DNA from: a bacterium
GTDB taxonomy: Bacteria > Patescibacteriota > Minisyncoccia > Minisyncoccales > GCA-002788555
Assembly (NCBI GenBank): GCA_021158595.1
Contig: JAGGUF010000025.1
Location: forward strand, 1 to 20,688
Reading direction: 5' to 3'
Length of the DNA stretch: 20,688 bases
How positions within the stretch are numbered: the stretch's first letter is position 1; each line of letters starts with the position of its first letter. Both the position numbers and the translations under genes were made by a program. Positions 1-6,360 of this stretch are shown piece by piece. The notes below the pieces were generated by a model that saw nothing but the letters and a program-made list of their open reading frames with translations, made no database searches and had not been told where the DNA came from.

Positions 1-57
1 AGAGAAGAAGGAGATAAAAGGAAATAACAAATGGTGTTTAATCAAAGTTATGTAAAT

Positions 58-85
58 TTGACTTTTAAGCCATTAGGCTTAAAAT
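58..85 (+). promoter_or_regulatory. Predicted sigma-70-type promoter with embedded hairpin/operator
   Basis: A TTGACT box at 58-63 and a TAAAAT box at 80-85 are separated by 16 bp, close to the bacterial consensus, and lie about 30 bp before the start at 115. A perfect 9-bp inverted repeat (63-71 and 76-84, loop ATTA) fills the spacer and overlaps both boxes. That position would suit a repressor operator. No T-run follows, so a terminator is less likely. This is seen in sequence only; the function is inferred. Confidence 0.45.
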
Positions 86-114
86 TAAAATAGAGTTTAA
101 AGAAATTAAAAACT

Positions 115-900
115 ATGGTAAAAGAGATACCACAATCATTCGAAACTAATGAAGAAGAAACTAAGGAACAAGAAGAATTTACTCCTGAAAAGTTAGAAAT
201 TGGGAAGGTGATTGAGAGAAACTGGCTTTCTCCAGAGGACTTCAGGGATATAAATATATGGGAAAGAAGGGTTAGAGATGGAGAAATAAGTAAAGAAGAT
301 TTTGCAAAAAGAATTAAAAGCCGAATAGAATTAAAGAGAAAAATTGATAAATTGATTAGAGAAAAAGGAGATCAGGTTGAGGAAGAAGATATTAATGAAT
401 TATGGAACTGGTATAAGAACATTTCAGAAGGTGATGAACTAATAGGAGACAAGGAAAAAATTAAAAAGAGGATTGAGACAAGGCAAAGAGAGATAAAAAT
501 AGAAAAAGAGAAGGAAGAGAAGAAAGGAGAAGAGGAAGAAAAAGGAGAAGAATTAATAGAAAAAATAAAAAAACTTCGTGTTAATCCTATCCCTGAATTT
601 GAAAAAAGGTTCAAGAATATTAGAAGTGGGTATCAGTTATCAGAAAAGGATATAGAAGAGTTAAAACAGCATCTATTGGCAAGGGTTAAGGAACAGGTGT
701 CAAATAGAGCAGATATTATAGAATATGATATGAATTCAATATTTAAAGAACATCCACTTGAGTTAAGACTCTATGGAGGAATTATTGAAAAGAAAGAAGA
801 CAAAGCCGTCAGACCTGGATGGGAAAAGATGAAAGTTATAGATTACTTGAGAAGGTATATGGATGTAGGGGAGGGGACAGATCTTGAAAAATATATTTAA
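115..900 (+). CDS. Hypothetical highly charged, coiled-coil-like protein
   Basis: I do not recognise this 261-residue protein. It is dominated by Glu, Lys, Arg and Ile, with an acidic N-terminus (about residues 1-25). A long run of charged helix-forming sequence lies around residues 60-160 and includes a Glu/Lys low-complexity stretch near 125-150. A less biased C-terminal part (about 160-261) looks globular. There is no signal peptide, membrane segment or cysteine cluster, so it is probably cytoplasmic. The ATG at 115 lies about 30 bp after a good promoter and has no Shine-Dalgarno. The gene is followed 41 bp later by another orphan on the same strand, so the two may be co-transcribed. A structural or nucleic-acid-associated role is possible, but nothing in the sequence shows it. 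Confidence 0.7.
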   Translation: MVKEIPQSFETNEEETKEQEEFTPEKLEIGKVIERNWLSPEDFRDINIWERRVRDGEISKEDFAKRIKSRIELKRKIDKLIREKGDQVEEEDINELWNWYKNISEGDELIGDKEKIKKRIETRQREIKIEKEKEEKKGEEEEKGEELIEKIKKLRVNPIPEFEKRFKNIRSGYQLSEKDIEELKQHLLARVKEQVSNRADIIEYDMNSIFKEHPLELRLYGGIIEKKEDKAVRPGWEKMKVIDYLRRYMDVGEGTDLEKYI

Positions 901-941
901 ATTGGATAGAGGAGAGAAGAAAACAACATAGTGCTAAATCT

Positions 942-1679
942 ATGAAGTTTGAGAGGCCAACAGGATTAGAAATAAAAGAGGAACTTAGCCCAGAAAAAAT
1001 TTCAGAGGAAGTTAAGAATTGGCAAGAGATGTTAGATATTTCTCATTTCCAAAAGAAAGAGAGAAATGAAAAGAGAATTGAAATCTCTCATCAGATTATT
1101 AAATATCTTTTAAGTGCTGATGAAAAAAGTGCTCAAAGATTCTGGAAGAGTTTGGAGCCTTTATTTAAGGAGAAGGCACATTTTAGAGAATTCAAGAATG
1201 GAATTTTGGCAGAGGTGGCTTTTATGAGACTTTTAAAGGAACTAAGACTTGAAGAGGCTTATCCTGCTCCTGTTAAATTAGACGCAAATTATGGAATTGA
1301 TTTTATTGGAAAAGAGAACGGGAGAATCTGGGAGATTCAGGTAAAGGGTAAGAATCTTTCTGATTTAGAAGCACTAATGAGAGAACTAAGGTTAAAACCA
1401 GAAGATTTAATAATTTCTCTGTCCATAAGGAGTCTAAAGACTGAAAATTTAATTAGAAAATTAACAGGAAAGCCTTTAACTGATATTATCAAAAAAATGA
1501 AAATTGGGGGAGAGAAAATTAAAGAAGAATATTACAAAAACAAAAGGGAGAAAATTTTACCCCTATTTGTAATTCTTCCCTCGGGAAAAGCCTTAAAGGA
1601 AAATGGAGAGTTCTCTTTTAAAATCAATAAACAAAGATTTATAGAAACATTAAAAAGGGTAACAGGTGTTGGAGGTTAA
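942..1679 (+). CDS. Hypothetical protein with PD-(D/E)XK nuclease-like signature
   Basis: This 245-residue protein is not a family I can name. Its middle carries an ordered set of residues typical of the PD-(D/E)XK nuclease fold: a helix with Glu91 (GILAEVAFM), then Asp120 in YGIDFIG, then a strand with Gln133-Val-Lys135 (WEIQVKG). In that fold the Asp and the E/Q-x-K pair bind the metal and catalyse phosphodiester cleavage. The N-terminal 85 residues are charged and helical. The C-terminus (about 150-245) is basic, with a hydrophobic strand (LPLFVILPSG). It could be a restriction-like or repair nuclease, or a non-catalytic relative. The start has no Shine-Dalgarno. It lies between another orphan and a 59-residue orphan, upstream of a tyrosine recombinase, in what looks like an accessory patch. 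The fold assignment is my inference from motif spacing. Confidence 0.7.
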   Translation: MKFERPTGLEIKEELSPEKISEEVKNWQEMLDISHFQKKERNEKRIEISHQIIKYLLSADEKSAQRFWKSLEPLFKEKAHFREFKNGILAEVAFMRLLKELRLEEAYPAPVKLDANYGIDFIGKENGRIWEIQVKGKNLSDLEALMRELRLKPEDLIISLSIRSLKTENLIRKLTGKPLTDIIKKMKIGGEKIKEEYYKNKREKILPLFVILPSGKALKENGEFSFKINKQRFIETLKRVTGVGG

Positions 1680-1711
1680 TTTCAAAAAGATTTAATTAAA
1701 CCTCTAATTCT

Positions 1712-1891
1712 ATGTTAAATAATAGAGACTCCTTAAAAGAAAAAGTAAATTCTTTAATTGAAATAGCATTCAGAGAAGGAATTGAGAAAGCGATTAAAGA
1801 GGCACGAAAATTGAATAGTCCTTATATCTTGGATGAATTTCATGATAGATTAATTGAAAAAATAAAGCAATATAAAAATGGAAAAATTTAA
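1712..1891 (+). CDS. Small hypothetical protein (59 aa)
   Basis: An intact ATG-to-TAA frame encodes 59 residues with the composition of a real small helical protein: an amphipathic first helix (SLIEIAFREGIEKAIKEA), a turn with SPYILDEFHD, and a second helix ending in NGKI. It starts 32 bp after the nuclease-like gene on the same strand and could be its third cistron. There is no Shine-Dalgarno. The regular helical periodicity and the collinear position argue for a real gene. I have an impression of similar short proteins in other Patescibacteria but cannot verify it. Function unknown. Confidence 0.55.
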   Translation: MLNNRDSLKEKVNSLIEIAFREGIEKAIKEARKLNSPYILDEFHDRLIEKIKQYKNGKI

Positions 1892-1895
1892 AAGC

Positions 1896-1919
1896 GAGGA
1901 GATAGGTGGGGGAGGGATT
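1896..1919 (+). repeat. Isolated copy of a dispersed G-rich repeat
   Basis: These 24 bp match 20578-20601 at 23 of 24 positions, and match 20389-20412 in inverse orientation. The shared core is ATAGGTGGGGGAGGGATT. The two sites are more than 18 kb apart and both are intergenic, so this is a fragment of the dispersed repeat family that builds the palindromic element at the right end of the window. Confidence 0.6.
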
Positions 1920-1935
1920 TTAGGTGCTTTGACCC

Positions 1936-1963
1936 TTGACATATTCTTTGGAAGGAATAAAAT
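1936..1963 (+). promoter_or_regulatory. Predicted promoter for the tyrosine recombinase gene
   Basis: A consensus TTGACA (1936-1941) and TAAAAT (1958-1963) are spaced by 16 bp, 46 bp before the recombinase start at 2010. A second AT-rich box, TATAAT at 1983-1988, lies closer to the gene but lacks a matching -35. The promoter lies just after the dispersed-repeat copy at 1896-1919, so an inserted repeat may have shaped this upstream region. Confidence 0.5.
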
Positions 1964-2009
1964 AAAAATATAAGAAAGTGAGTATAATATCTCTTACACT
2001 CGATAAAAT

Positions 2010-2951
2010 ATGAAGGTTCAACTTCCTCATTTGGATGACTTCCTCTTACATCTGCAAACAGACAACTATTCAGAGGAAACTATTTATAACTACGAACGAG
2101 ATTTAGAGGTATTTCGAGATTTTTTAGAAGAGGTAAATACTGAATTTGAAAAAATTGATAAAAAAACCATTCTTAATTATAAAGCCTATCTTACCTCTCG
2201 GGACAGAAAAACTCCAAAAAATCAGAAGGGAAAGAAAAAATTAGTCAGTTATTCCATAAATCGAATGTTGTCCTCTCTTCGTTCCTATCTAAAATATCTA
2301 ATAGATATGGACTATAAACCTGTTATTTCTCCTGATGCAGTGAAATTGGTAAGAACCGAGAGAAAACATCCTCAGGTGGCTGAATTTAAAGAATTAGTAA
2401 AACTAATTGAATCTCCTTCCAAATTGGAAAGAAACAAAATTATAGCCTTGCGTAACAGAGCAATGTTGGAGATGTTATTCTCTACCGGTATGAGAATTTC
2501 TGAACTTGTAAACCTTAAAAGAACTCAGATTGACAAAACAGGACGGATTTTCATTATGGGAAAAGGTAAAAAGGAAAGATTTGTTTATCTCACTCCCCGG
2601 GCTCAGAAGCATCTTAACAATTATTTAGAGGTTCGAGGAGAAACTGATTCACCCTATCTTTTTATACCCTATCGTGGCAAAAATGCTCAAAAAGATGAAA
2701 AAAAGATTTCTCCTAATTATCTCCAGGAGAAAATAAAAAGATATCGAGAGTTACTCGGTATAAATGTTCCTATCTCTGCCCACTCCCTCCGACATGGTTT
2801 TGCTACCTACCTGGCAGAACAAGGAGCAAATCCTGCGGCTATTCAAATTCTTTTGGGTCATGAATCTTTAGATACTACCACCCGCTATGTCCACGCTTCT
2901 GACCGTTATGCAGAAAAAACCCATAGAAAGTTTCACCCTTTAAAAGAATAA
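2010..2951 (+). CDS. Tyrosine recombinase, XerC/XerD type
   Basis: This 313-residue protein has the two-domain Xer layout. An N-terminal SAM-like core-binding domain (about residues 5-105) is followed by a catalytic domain (about 125-305). The full catalytic set is visible: Arg162 (TGMRISEL), Lys185 (GKGKKER), His258 and Arg261 (HSLRHG), His284 (LLGHES) and the nucleophile Tyr293 (TTRYVHA). Such enzymes resolve chromosome dimers at dif, or integrate and excise mobile DNA. The length and motif spacing fit housekeeping XerC/D better than a phage integrase, but the sequence alone does not tell C from D. It has its own predicted promoter and no Shine-Dalgarno. It ends 7 bp before the stop of the convergent gene. 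The orphan genes upstream leave open that it serves a local mobile element; I saw no flanking att repeats or tRNA. Confidence 0.93.
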   Translation: MKVQLPHLDDFLLHLQTDNYSEETIYNYERDLEVFRDFLEEVNTEFEKIDKKTILNYKAYLTSRDRKTPKNQKGKKKLVSYSINRMLSSLRSYLKYLIDMDYKPVISPDAVKLVRTERKHPQVAEFKELVKLIESPSKLERNKIIALRNRAMLEMLFSTGMRISELVNLKRTQIDKTGRIFIMGKGKKERFVYLTPRAQKHLNNYLEVRGETDSPYLFIPYRGKNAQKDEKKISPNYLQEKIKRYRELLGINVPISAHSLRHGFATYLAEQGANPAAIQILLGHESLDTTTRYVHASDRYAEKTHRKFHPLKE

Positions 2952-2958
2952 CTCTCCC

Positions 2959-3360
2959 CTACTCTTTTAGGTTAAAACAATTTTTTGCAGGTTTGTAACC
3001 CGCTTTTTCTGCTTCTTCTTTTGAATTAAAATAAATTTTATTTTCTTCTTTTATCCTTTCAACTCCTGGACACCAGGGATAATAATAAAACTTTCCATTC
3101 TTACTGGCTACAAATTTATATTCTTTCTGATCCCGAATATTATATTCTTTGGATTCTGTTACCTTTCCTATTGAAGCATTTAGTTGTTCAGGGGAGATTT
3201 GTTCAATTATAGGTTCTTTGAAACTGGTCTCTGAAGAACTTGAGGATTTTCCCAAAAGCCATCCTCCTCCAAAACTGATCAAAGAGATTAAAATAACTCC
3301 AACCACCAAGACAATATCTGCTTCATTATCCTTGAAAAATTGTTTTATTTCTGATATCAT
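2959..3360 (-). CDS. Membrane-anchored small protein with Ada-like zinc-binding C-terminus
   Basis: The 133-residue product has one N-terminal membrane segment (about residues 15-37) after a short charged head. A Ser-rich linker (about 38-46) leads to a soluble C-terminal domain (about 80-131). That domain contains YKFVASKNGKFYYYPWC, a PGVERIKEEN turn, FNSKEEAEKAGY and a late Cys128. This pattern resembles the small Cys-containing fold related to the Ada metal-binding domain, which recurs at the ends of nucleases and surface proteins. Only Cys97 and Cys128 are present, so a full four-Cys zinc site is not visible. The domain probably faces outward on a single-pass anchor. The gene diverges from rpmA with only 7 bp between starts and converges on the recombinase. 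Family recognition is moderate; the function is unknown. Confidence 0.7.
   Translation of the reverse strand: MISEIKQFFKDNEADIVLVVGVILISLISFGGGWLLGKSSSSSETSFKEPIIEQISPEQLNASIGKVTESKEYNIRDQKEYKFVASKNGKFYYYPWCPGVERIKEENKIYFNSKEEAEKAGYKPAKNCFNLKE
3332..3360 (+). promoter_or_regulatory. Predicted rpmA promoter inside the divergent gene
   Basis: TTGAAA (3332-3337) and TATCAT (3355-3360) are spaced by 17 bp. The -10 box ends 7 bp before the rpmA ATG at 3368, which would place transcription initiation at or next to the first base of the start codon. The promoter lies entirely within the 5' end of the divergent membrane-protein gene. Confidence 0.4.
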
Positions 3361-3367
3361 AAATTAT

Positions 3368-3649
3368 ATGTCTAAAACAAAATCCAGCGGGACAACTAAG
3401 TTAGGAAGAGATTCTATTTCCAAAAGATTAGGAGTTAAACTCTTTGAGGGTCAAATGGCAAAACCCGGAAGTATTCTTGTTCGTCAACGAGGCACAAGAT
3501 TTTTACCGGGTAAAAATGTCCGCCGGGCAAACGATGATACCTTGTATGCAGTAAAGACAGGAAGAGTTAGATTTAGAACCATTAGAAAGACCTGTTTTGA
3601 TGGGAAAAAGAGAATTGCTAAGGTAGTAGATGTAGAAGATTCTCAGTAA
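3368..3649 (+). CDS. rpmA: 50S ribosomal protein L27
   Basis: L27 (bL27) is a large-subunit protein whose N-terminus reaches the peptidyl transferase centre. The 93-residue product shows the family core: GRDSISKRLGVK, GQMAKPGSILVRQRGTRF, PGKNV and DDTLYAVKTGRVRF. The N-terminus is SKTKSSGTTK instead of the common AHKKGGGS. No Firmicutes-type cleavable leader is seen. The frame is open upstream to 3149, but conserved L27 sequence begins at ATG 3368, so I set the start there. In most bacteria rpmA follows rplU (L21); here it stands alone. It diverges by 7 bp from one gene and converges on pyrG with 6 bp between stops. There is no Shine-Dalgarno, and the nearest promoter predicts a leaderless transcript. 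Confidence 0.95.
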   Translation: MSKTKSSGTTKLGRDSISKRLGVKLFEGQMAKPGSILVRQRGTRFLPGKNVRRANDDTLYAVKTGRVRFRTIRKTCFDGKKRIAKVVDVEDSQ

Positions 3650-3655
3650 AATATA

Positions 3656-5299
3656 TTAATTTCCTTTAGATTCAAGGGATTTTCGAATAAACTCTTTAAA
3701 TAATGGATGGGCCCTTAAGGGCCTTGATTTAAATTCGGGATGAAATTGGGTACCTACAAAGAAAGGATGTTGAGATAAGGGAAGTTCAATTATTTCTACT
3801 AAATCCATTTCTGGATTGACTCCTGCTATTATCATTCCCTTTTCTTCTAAATCTTTTCGAAACCTATTATTCAGTTCATAGCGATGTCTATGACGTTCAA
3901 AAACCTCAGGGGTCTTATAGGCTTGAAAACTAATAGTGTTAGGTTTTATCACACACCTATAAGCCCCTAATCTCATGGTCCCTCCATATCGTTTTTCTTT
4001 TATATTCTTTTTTTGTTCTTCCATAAGATCAATTACAGGAAATTTTGTTTTAGGATCAAACTCAGTTGAATCTGCTTTTTTAAGACCACAAATATTTCTG
4101 GCAAACTCAATTACTGCGAGTTGCATCCCTAAGCAAAGCCCTAAAAATGGAATCTTATGCTCTCTGCAGAATTGAATAACCCTTATCTTCCCCTCTATTC
4201 CCCTCCTTCCAAAACCTCCAGGAACAATAATACCATTCAATTGTGTTAATTTATTCAGTTTTTTCTTTGCTGACTTTTTTTCATATTCTTCTGTATCAAG
4301 CCAGATTATTTCTGGTTGTACTCTGAAATAAAAACTGGCATGTTTTATGGCCTCAATCACGGAAATATAAGAATCCATTAAGGTAAATTTTCCGGTTCTA
4401 AAATATTTTCCAGCAACTCCAATTTTTACCTTTCCTTTTGGATTTCTGATAATCTCTACTAACTTCCCCCAATCTTTTAAATCTCTTTTTCTTGTTCTTA
4501 AATTGAATCTGCTCAGTATTTTTTTTGAAAGGTTTTCTTTTTCAAAGTTTAAGGGAACCTCATAGATAGATTTTATATCTGGAGCAGAAATGACATTTTC
4601 TTTCTTTATATTGCAGAAAATGGAAATTTTCTCTTTTCTCTTATCATCAACTGGATATTCTGAACGGGCAATAATAAAATCTGGTTGAATCCCAGCAGAG
4701 TTTAGAGTTCGGGTAGCATATTGGGTGGGTTTTGTTTTCATCTCTCCAATTATCTTGGGAACAGGCAAATAACTTACCAACACAAAGATCACACTTTCTG
4801 GCTTTCTAAGTTTCATCATTCTGGCTGCCTCGAGAAAGAGAAGGTTCTGATACTCTCCTACTGTACCTCCAATCTCGATAAGAACAAAATCAGCCTTTTC
4901 GGTTTTGGCTACCTTCTCAATTCTTCTTATTACTTCATTTGGAATATCGGGCACTACCTCTACACATCTTCCCTTAAATTCTAAATTCCTCTCCTTCTCA
5001 ATTACTGTCTTATAAACCCTGCCTGTTGTTATATAATTAAGATCGAGGATATTTTTATCCAGGAATCGTTCATAGTTGCCAATATCCTGGTCACATTCTG
5101 TTCCGTCTTCGGTTACAAATACCTCTCCATGTTCAGTAGGGTTCATTGTTCCAGCGTCAATATTGATATAAGGATCAATTTTTATAGCGGTGACCTTAAA
5201 GCCTCGCGCCTGAAGTATTTTTCCTATAGAGGCAGTAGTAATTCCTTTTCCAATTCCTGACATTACTCCTCCACAAATAAATATGTATTTTGAGGACAT
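3656..5299 (-). CDS. pyrG: CTP synthase (glutamine-hydrolysing)
   Basis: This enzyme converts UTP to CTP using ATP and ammonia from glutamine, the last step of pyrimidine nucleotide synthesis. The 547-residue length is normal. The N-terminal synthetase domain (about residues 1-270) has the P-loop GGVMSGIGKGITTASIG, and the metal/UTP region KIDPYINIDAGTMNPTEHGE. The C-terminal class I glutamine amidotransferase domain (about 290-540) has the nucleophile Cys389 (GLCLGMQ), and the His520/Glu522 pair (FHPEFKSRPL). All key catalytic residues are present. It lies 2 bp downstream of rplI and is the last minus-strand gene of the long block, converging on rpmA. The ATG has no Shine-Dalgarno. Confidence 0.98.
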   Translation of the reverse strand: MSSKYIFICGGVMSGIGKGITTASIGKILQARGFKVTAIKIDPYINIDAGTMNPTEHGEVFVTEDGTECDQDIGNYERFLDKNILDLNYITTGRVYKTVIEKERNLEFKGRCVEVVPDIPNEVIRRIEKVAKTEKADFVLIEIGGTVGEYQNLLFLEAARMMKLRKPESVIFVLVSYLPVPKIIGEMKTKPTQYATRTLNSAGIQPDFIIARSEYPVDDKRKEKISIFCNIKKENVISAPDIKSIYEVPLNFEKENLSKKILSRFNLRTRKRDLKDWGKLVEIIRNPKGKVKIGVAGKYFRTGKFTLMDSYISVIEAIKHASFYFRVQPEIIWLDTEEYEKKSAKKKLNKLTQLNGIIVPGGFGRRGIEGKIRVIQFCREHKIPFLGLCLGMQLAVIEFARNICGLKKADSTEFDPKTKFPVIDLMEEQKKNIKEKRYGGTMRLGAYRCVIKPNTISFQAYKTPEVFERHRHRYELNNRFRKDLEEKGMIIAGVNPEMDLVEIIELPLSQHPFFVGTQFHPEFKSRPLRAHPLFKEFIRKSLESKGN

Positions 5300-5301
5300 A
5301 T

Positions 5302-5748
5302 TTAGGTTTCTCTCTTTACTATAATTTTAATCTCCGTTTTAATTCCTCTTCTTAACTCTACTGGAATGGTATACTCCCCTATTTTTTTAATTGGTTCTTT
5401 TAACTTAATATTCTCTCTTTCAATCTCTAATCCTTTTTCCTTAAGTCTTTCAGCAATTTTATATTCTGTTATTTTCTCAAAAAGAGTCCCTTTTAAACCC
5501 ACCTTTACTGGAATCTCAAGTTTTATATTTTTCATCTCTTCTGCTTTCCTTTGTAGTTCCTTTGTTTCTTGTTCTTCTCTTTCTTTTTCTAATTGAAGTT
5601 CTTTTTCTCGCCATTTCAAATTTTTTTCTGTAGCAGGAATGGCAAACCCTTTGGGAAATAAAAAATTTCGGGCATAACCAGGTTTGACATTTTTAATTTC
5701 AAATTTCTTTCCTAATGTAGGAATATCTCGAAGAAGGATAATCTTCAT
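5302..5748 (-). CDS. rplI: 50S ribosomal protein L9
   Basis: L9 (bL9) binds 23S rRNA and projects from the L1 side of the large subunit. The 148 residues show the signature N-domain (MKIILLRDIPTLGKKFEIKN, then VKPGYARNFLFPKGFAI). A long charged connecting helix (about residues 45-75) and the C-terminal domain ending in an EIKIIVKRE strand follow. The length is typical. L9 is missing from some CPR lineages, so an intact copy is informative about the host. In most bacteria rplI follows rpsF, ssb and rpsR; here it sits between plsY and pyrG, 2 bp before pyrG. There is no Shine-Dalgarno. Confidence 0.96.
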   Translation of the reverse strand: MKIILLRDIPTLGKKFEIKNVKPGYARNFLFPKGFAIPATEKNLKWREKELQLEKEREEQETKELQRKAEEMKNIKLEIPVKVGLKGTLFEKITEYKIAERLKEKGLEIERENIKLKEPIKKIGEYTIPVELRRGIKTEIKIIVKRET

Positions 5749-5790
5749 ATTAAGAGTTGTTTTTATTGGTAAATAAGGGTAAAAAATCTG

Positions 5791-6354
5791 TTAGTTCTTC
5801 TTTATTATCATTGGAAGAGAGAAGATTATAGGAGAAAAACTTAAGGTAAGTGAAACATTTGATATCAAACCCCAAAACAAGGTAGAAAGAAATAAAATTA
5901 TTGTTAGAAAACTCGAGGTTCGCATTCCTAATGTAGTCTTCCTTTTTCGAAGAAGAAAAGCAGGAATTGCTGTAAAAAGACAAGCCAGAAGAAAAGACTG
6001 AGTCAAAAGAAAAAAGAGATTACCAAAACTGATGGCGGCACCTTTTCCTCCCAAAAACTTCAGATAAATTGACCAATTATGGCCAATAATAGCAGCCAGA
6101 CCAGATAGAACTATTACCCATTCCTGATGAGAGAGTTTTTCCGCAATTATTATTGAACTCCCTCCCTTAAAAAAATCTATTATTCCTACCAAAATACCTG
6201 AAAAAAAACCACATTCTCTTTTGACAACTGCTGCTCCAAATCGTCCATCTTTTGTCTTGTCTCGAAGATCTATTCCTTTGGTTTTAGCCACAATAAACGC
6301 TGAAGGAATAGAACCCAACAGATAACCAACAACAATAGGAAGAATGTTTGACAT
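5791..6354 (-). CDS. plsY: Glycerol-3-phosphate acyltransferase PlsY, divergent
   Basis: PlsY is a membrane enzyme that transfers an acyl group from acyl-phosphate to glycerol-3-phosphate, starting phospholipid synthesis. The 187 residues are strongly hydrophobic, with about five membrane segments. Family motifs visible are GSIPSAF (14-20), DFFKGG (60-65) and GHNWSIYLKFLGGKGAA (91-107). The usual GSGNIGATNVLR loop is replaced by DGRFGAAVVKRECG (36-49), which loses the Ser and Asn residues normally found there, so substrate or activity may differ. It lies 6 bp after nrdD and 42 bp before rplI. Patescibacteria often have reduced lipid synthesis, so the gene could be a remnant pathway step. Family membership is fairly secure; catalysis is less so. 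Confidence 0.85.
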   Translation of the reverse strand: MSNILPIVVGYLLGSIPSAFIVAKTKGIDLRDKTKDGRFGAAVVKRECGFFSGILVGIIDFFKGGSSIIIAEKLSHQEWVIVLSGLAAIIGHNWSIYLKFLGGKGAAISFGNLFFLLTQSFLLACLFTAIPAFLLRKRKTTLGMRTSSFLTIILFLSTLFWGLISNVSLTLSFSPIIFSLPMIIKKN

Positions 6355-6360
6355 ATTTAT

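Noticed and set aside
1..27. A possible C-terminal tail of an upstream gene (REEGDKRK then TAA in frame 1)
   Set aside because: Only eight codons are visible; the charged composition fits coding sequence, but nothing identifies a gene.
31..93. A 20-codon ATG frame before the first gene, possibly a leader peptide
   Set aside because: It overlaps the predicted promoter boxes at 58-85 and has no regulatory codon pattern or good ribosome binding site.
1975..2000. Imperfect inverted repeat AGTGAG...CTTACACT before the recombinase
   Set aside because: Pairing is broken by several mismatches and the symmetry is poor, so I do not claim an operator or dif site.
2941..2969. Possible terminator TAAAAGA...TCTTTTA between convergent genes
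   Set aside because: The stem is only 7 bp, AT-rich, with a 15-nt loop and no T-run; not convincing as an intrinsic terminator.
3710..3723. Perfect 14-bp palindrome GGCCCTTAAGGGCC
   Set aside because: It lies inside pyrG and encodes the conserved RPLRAHP stretch, so it is explained by protein conservation and codon choice.
5750..5983. An open frame overlapping the 3' end of plsY on the same strand
   Set aside because: It is out of frame with plsY; plsY keeps family motifs and its own stop, so this is a shadow frame, not a separate gene or frameshift.
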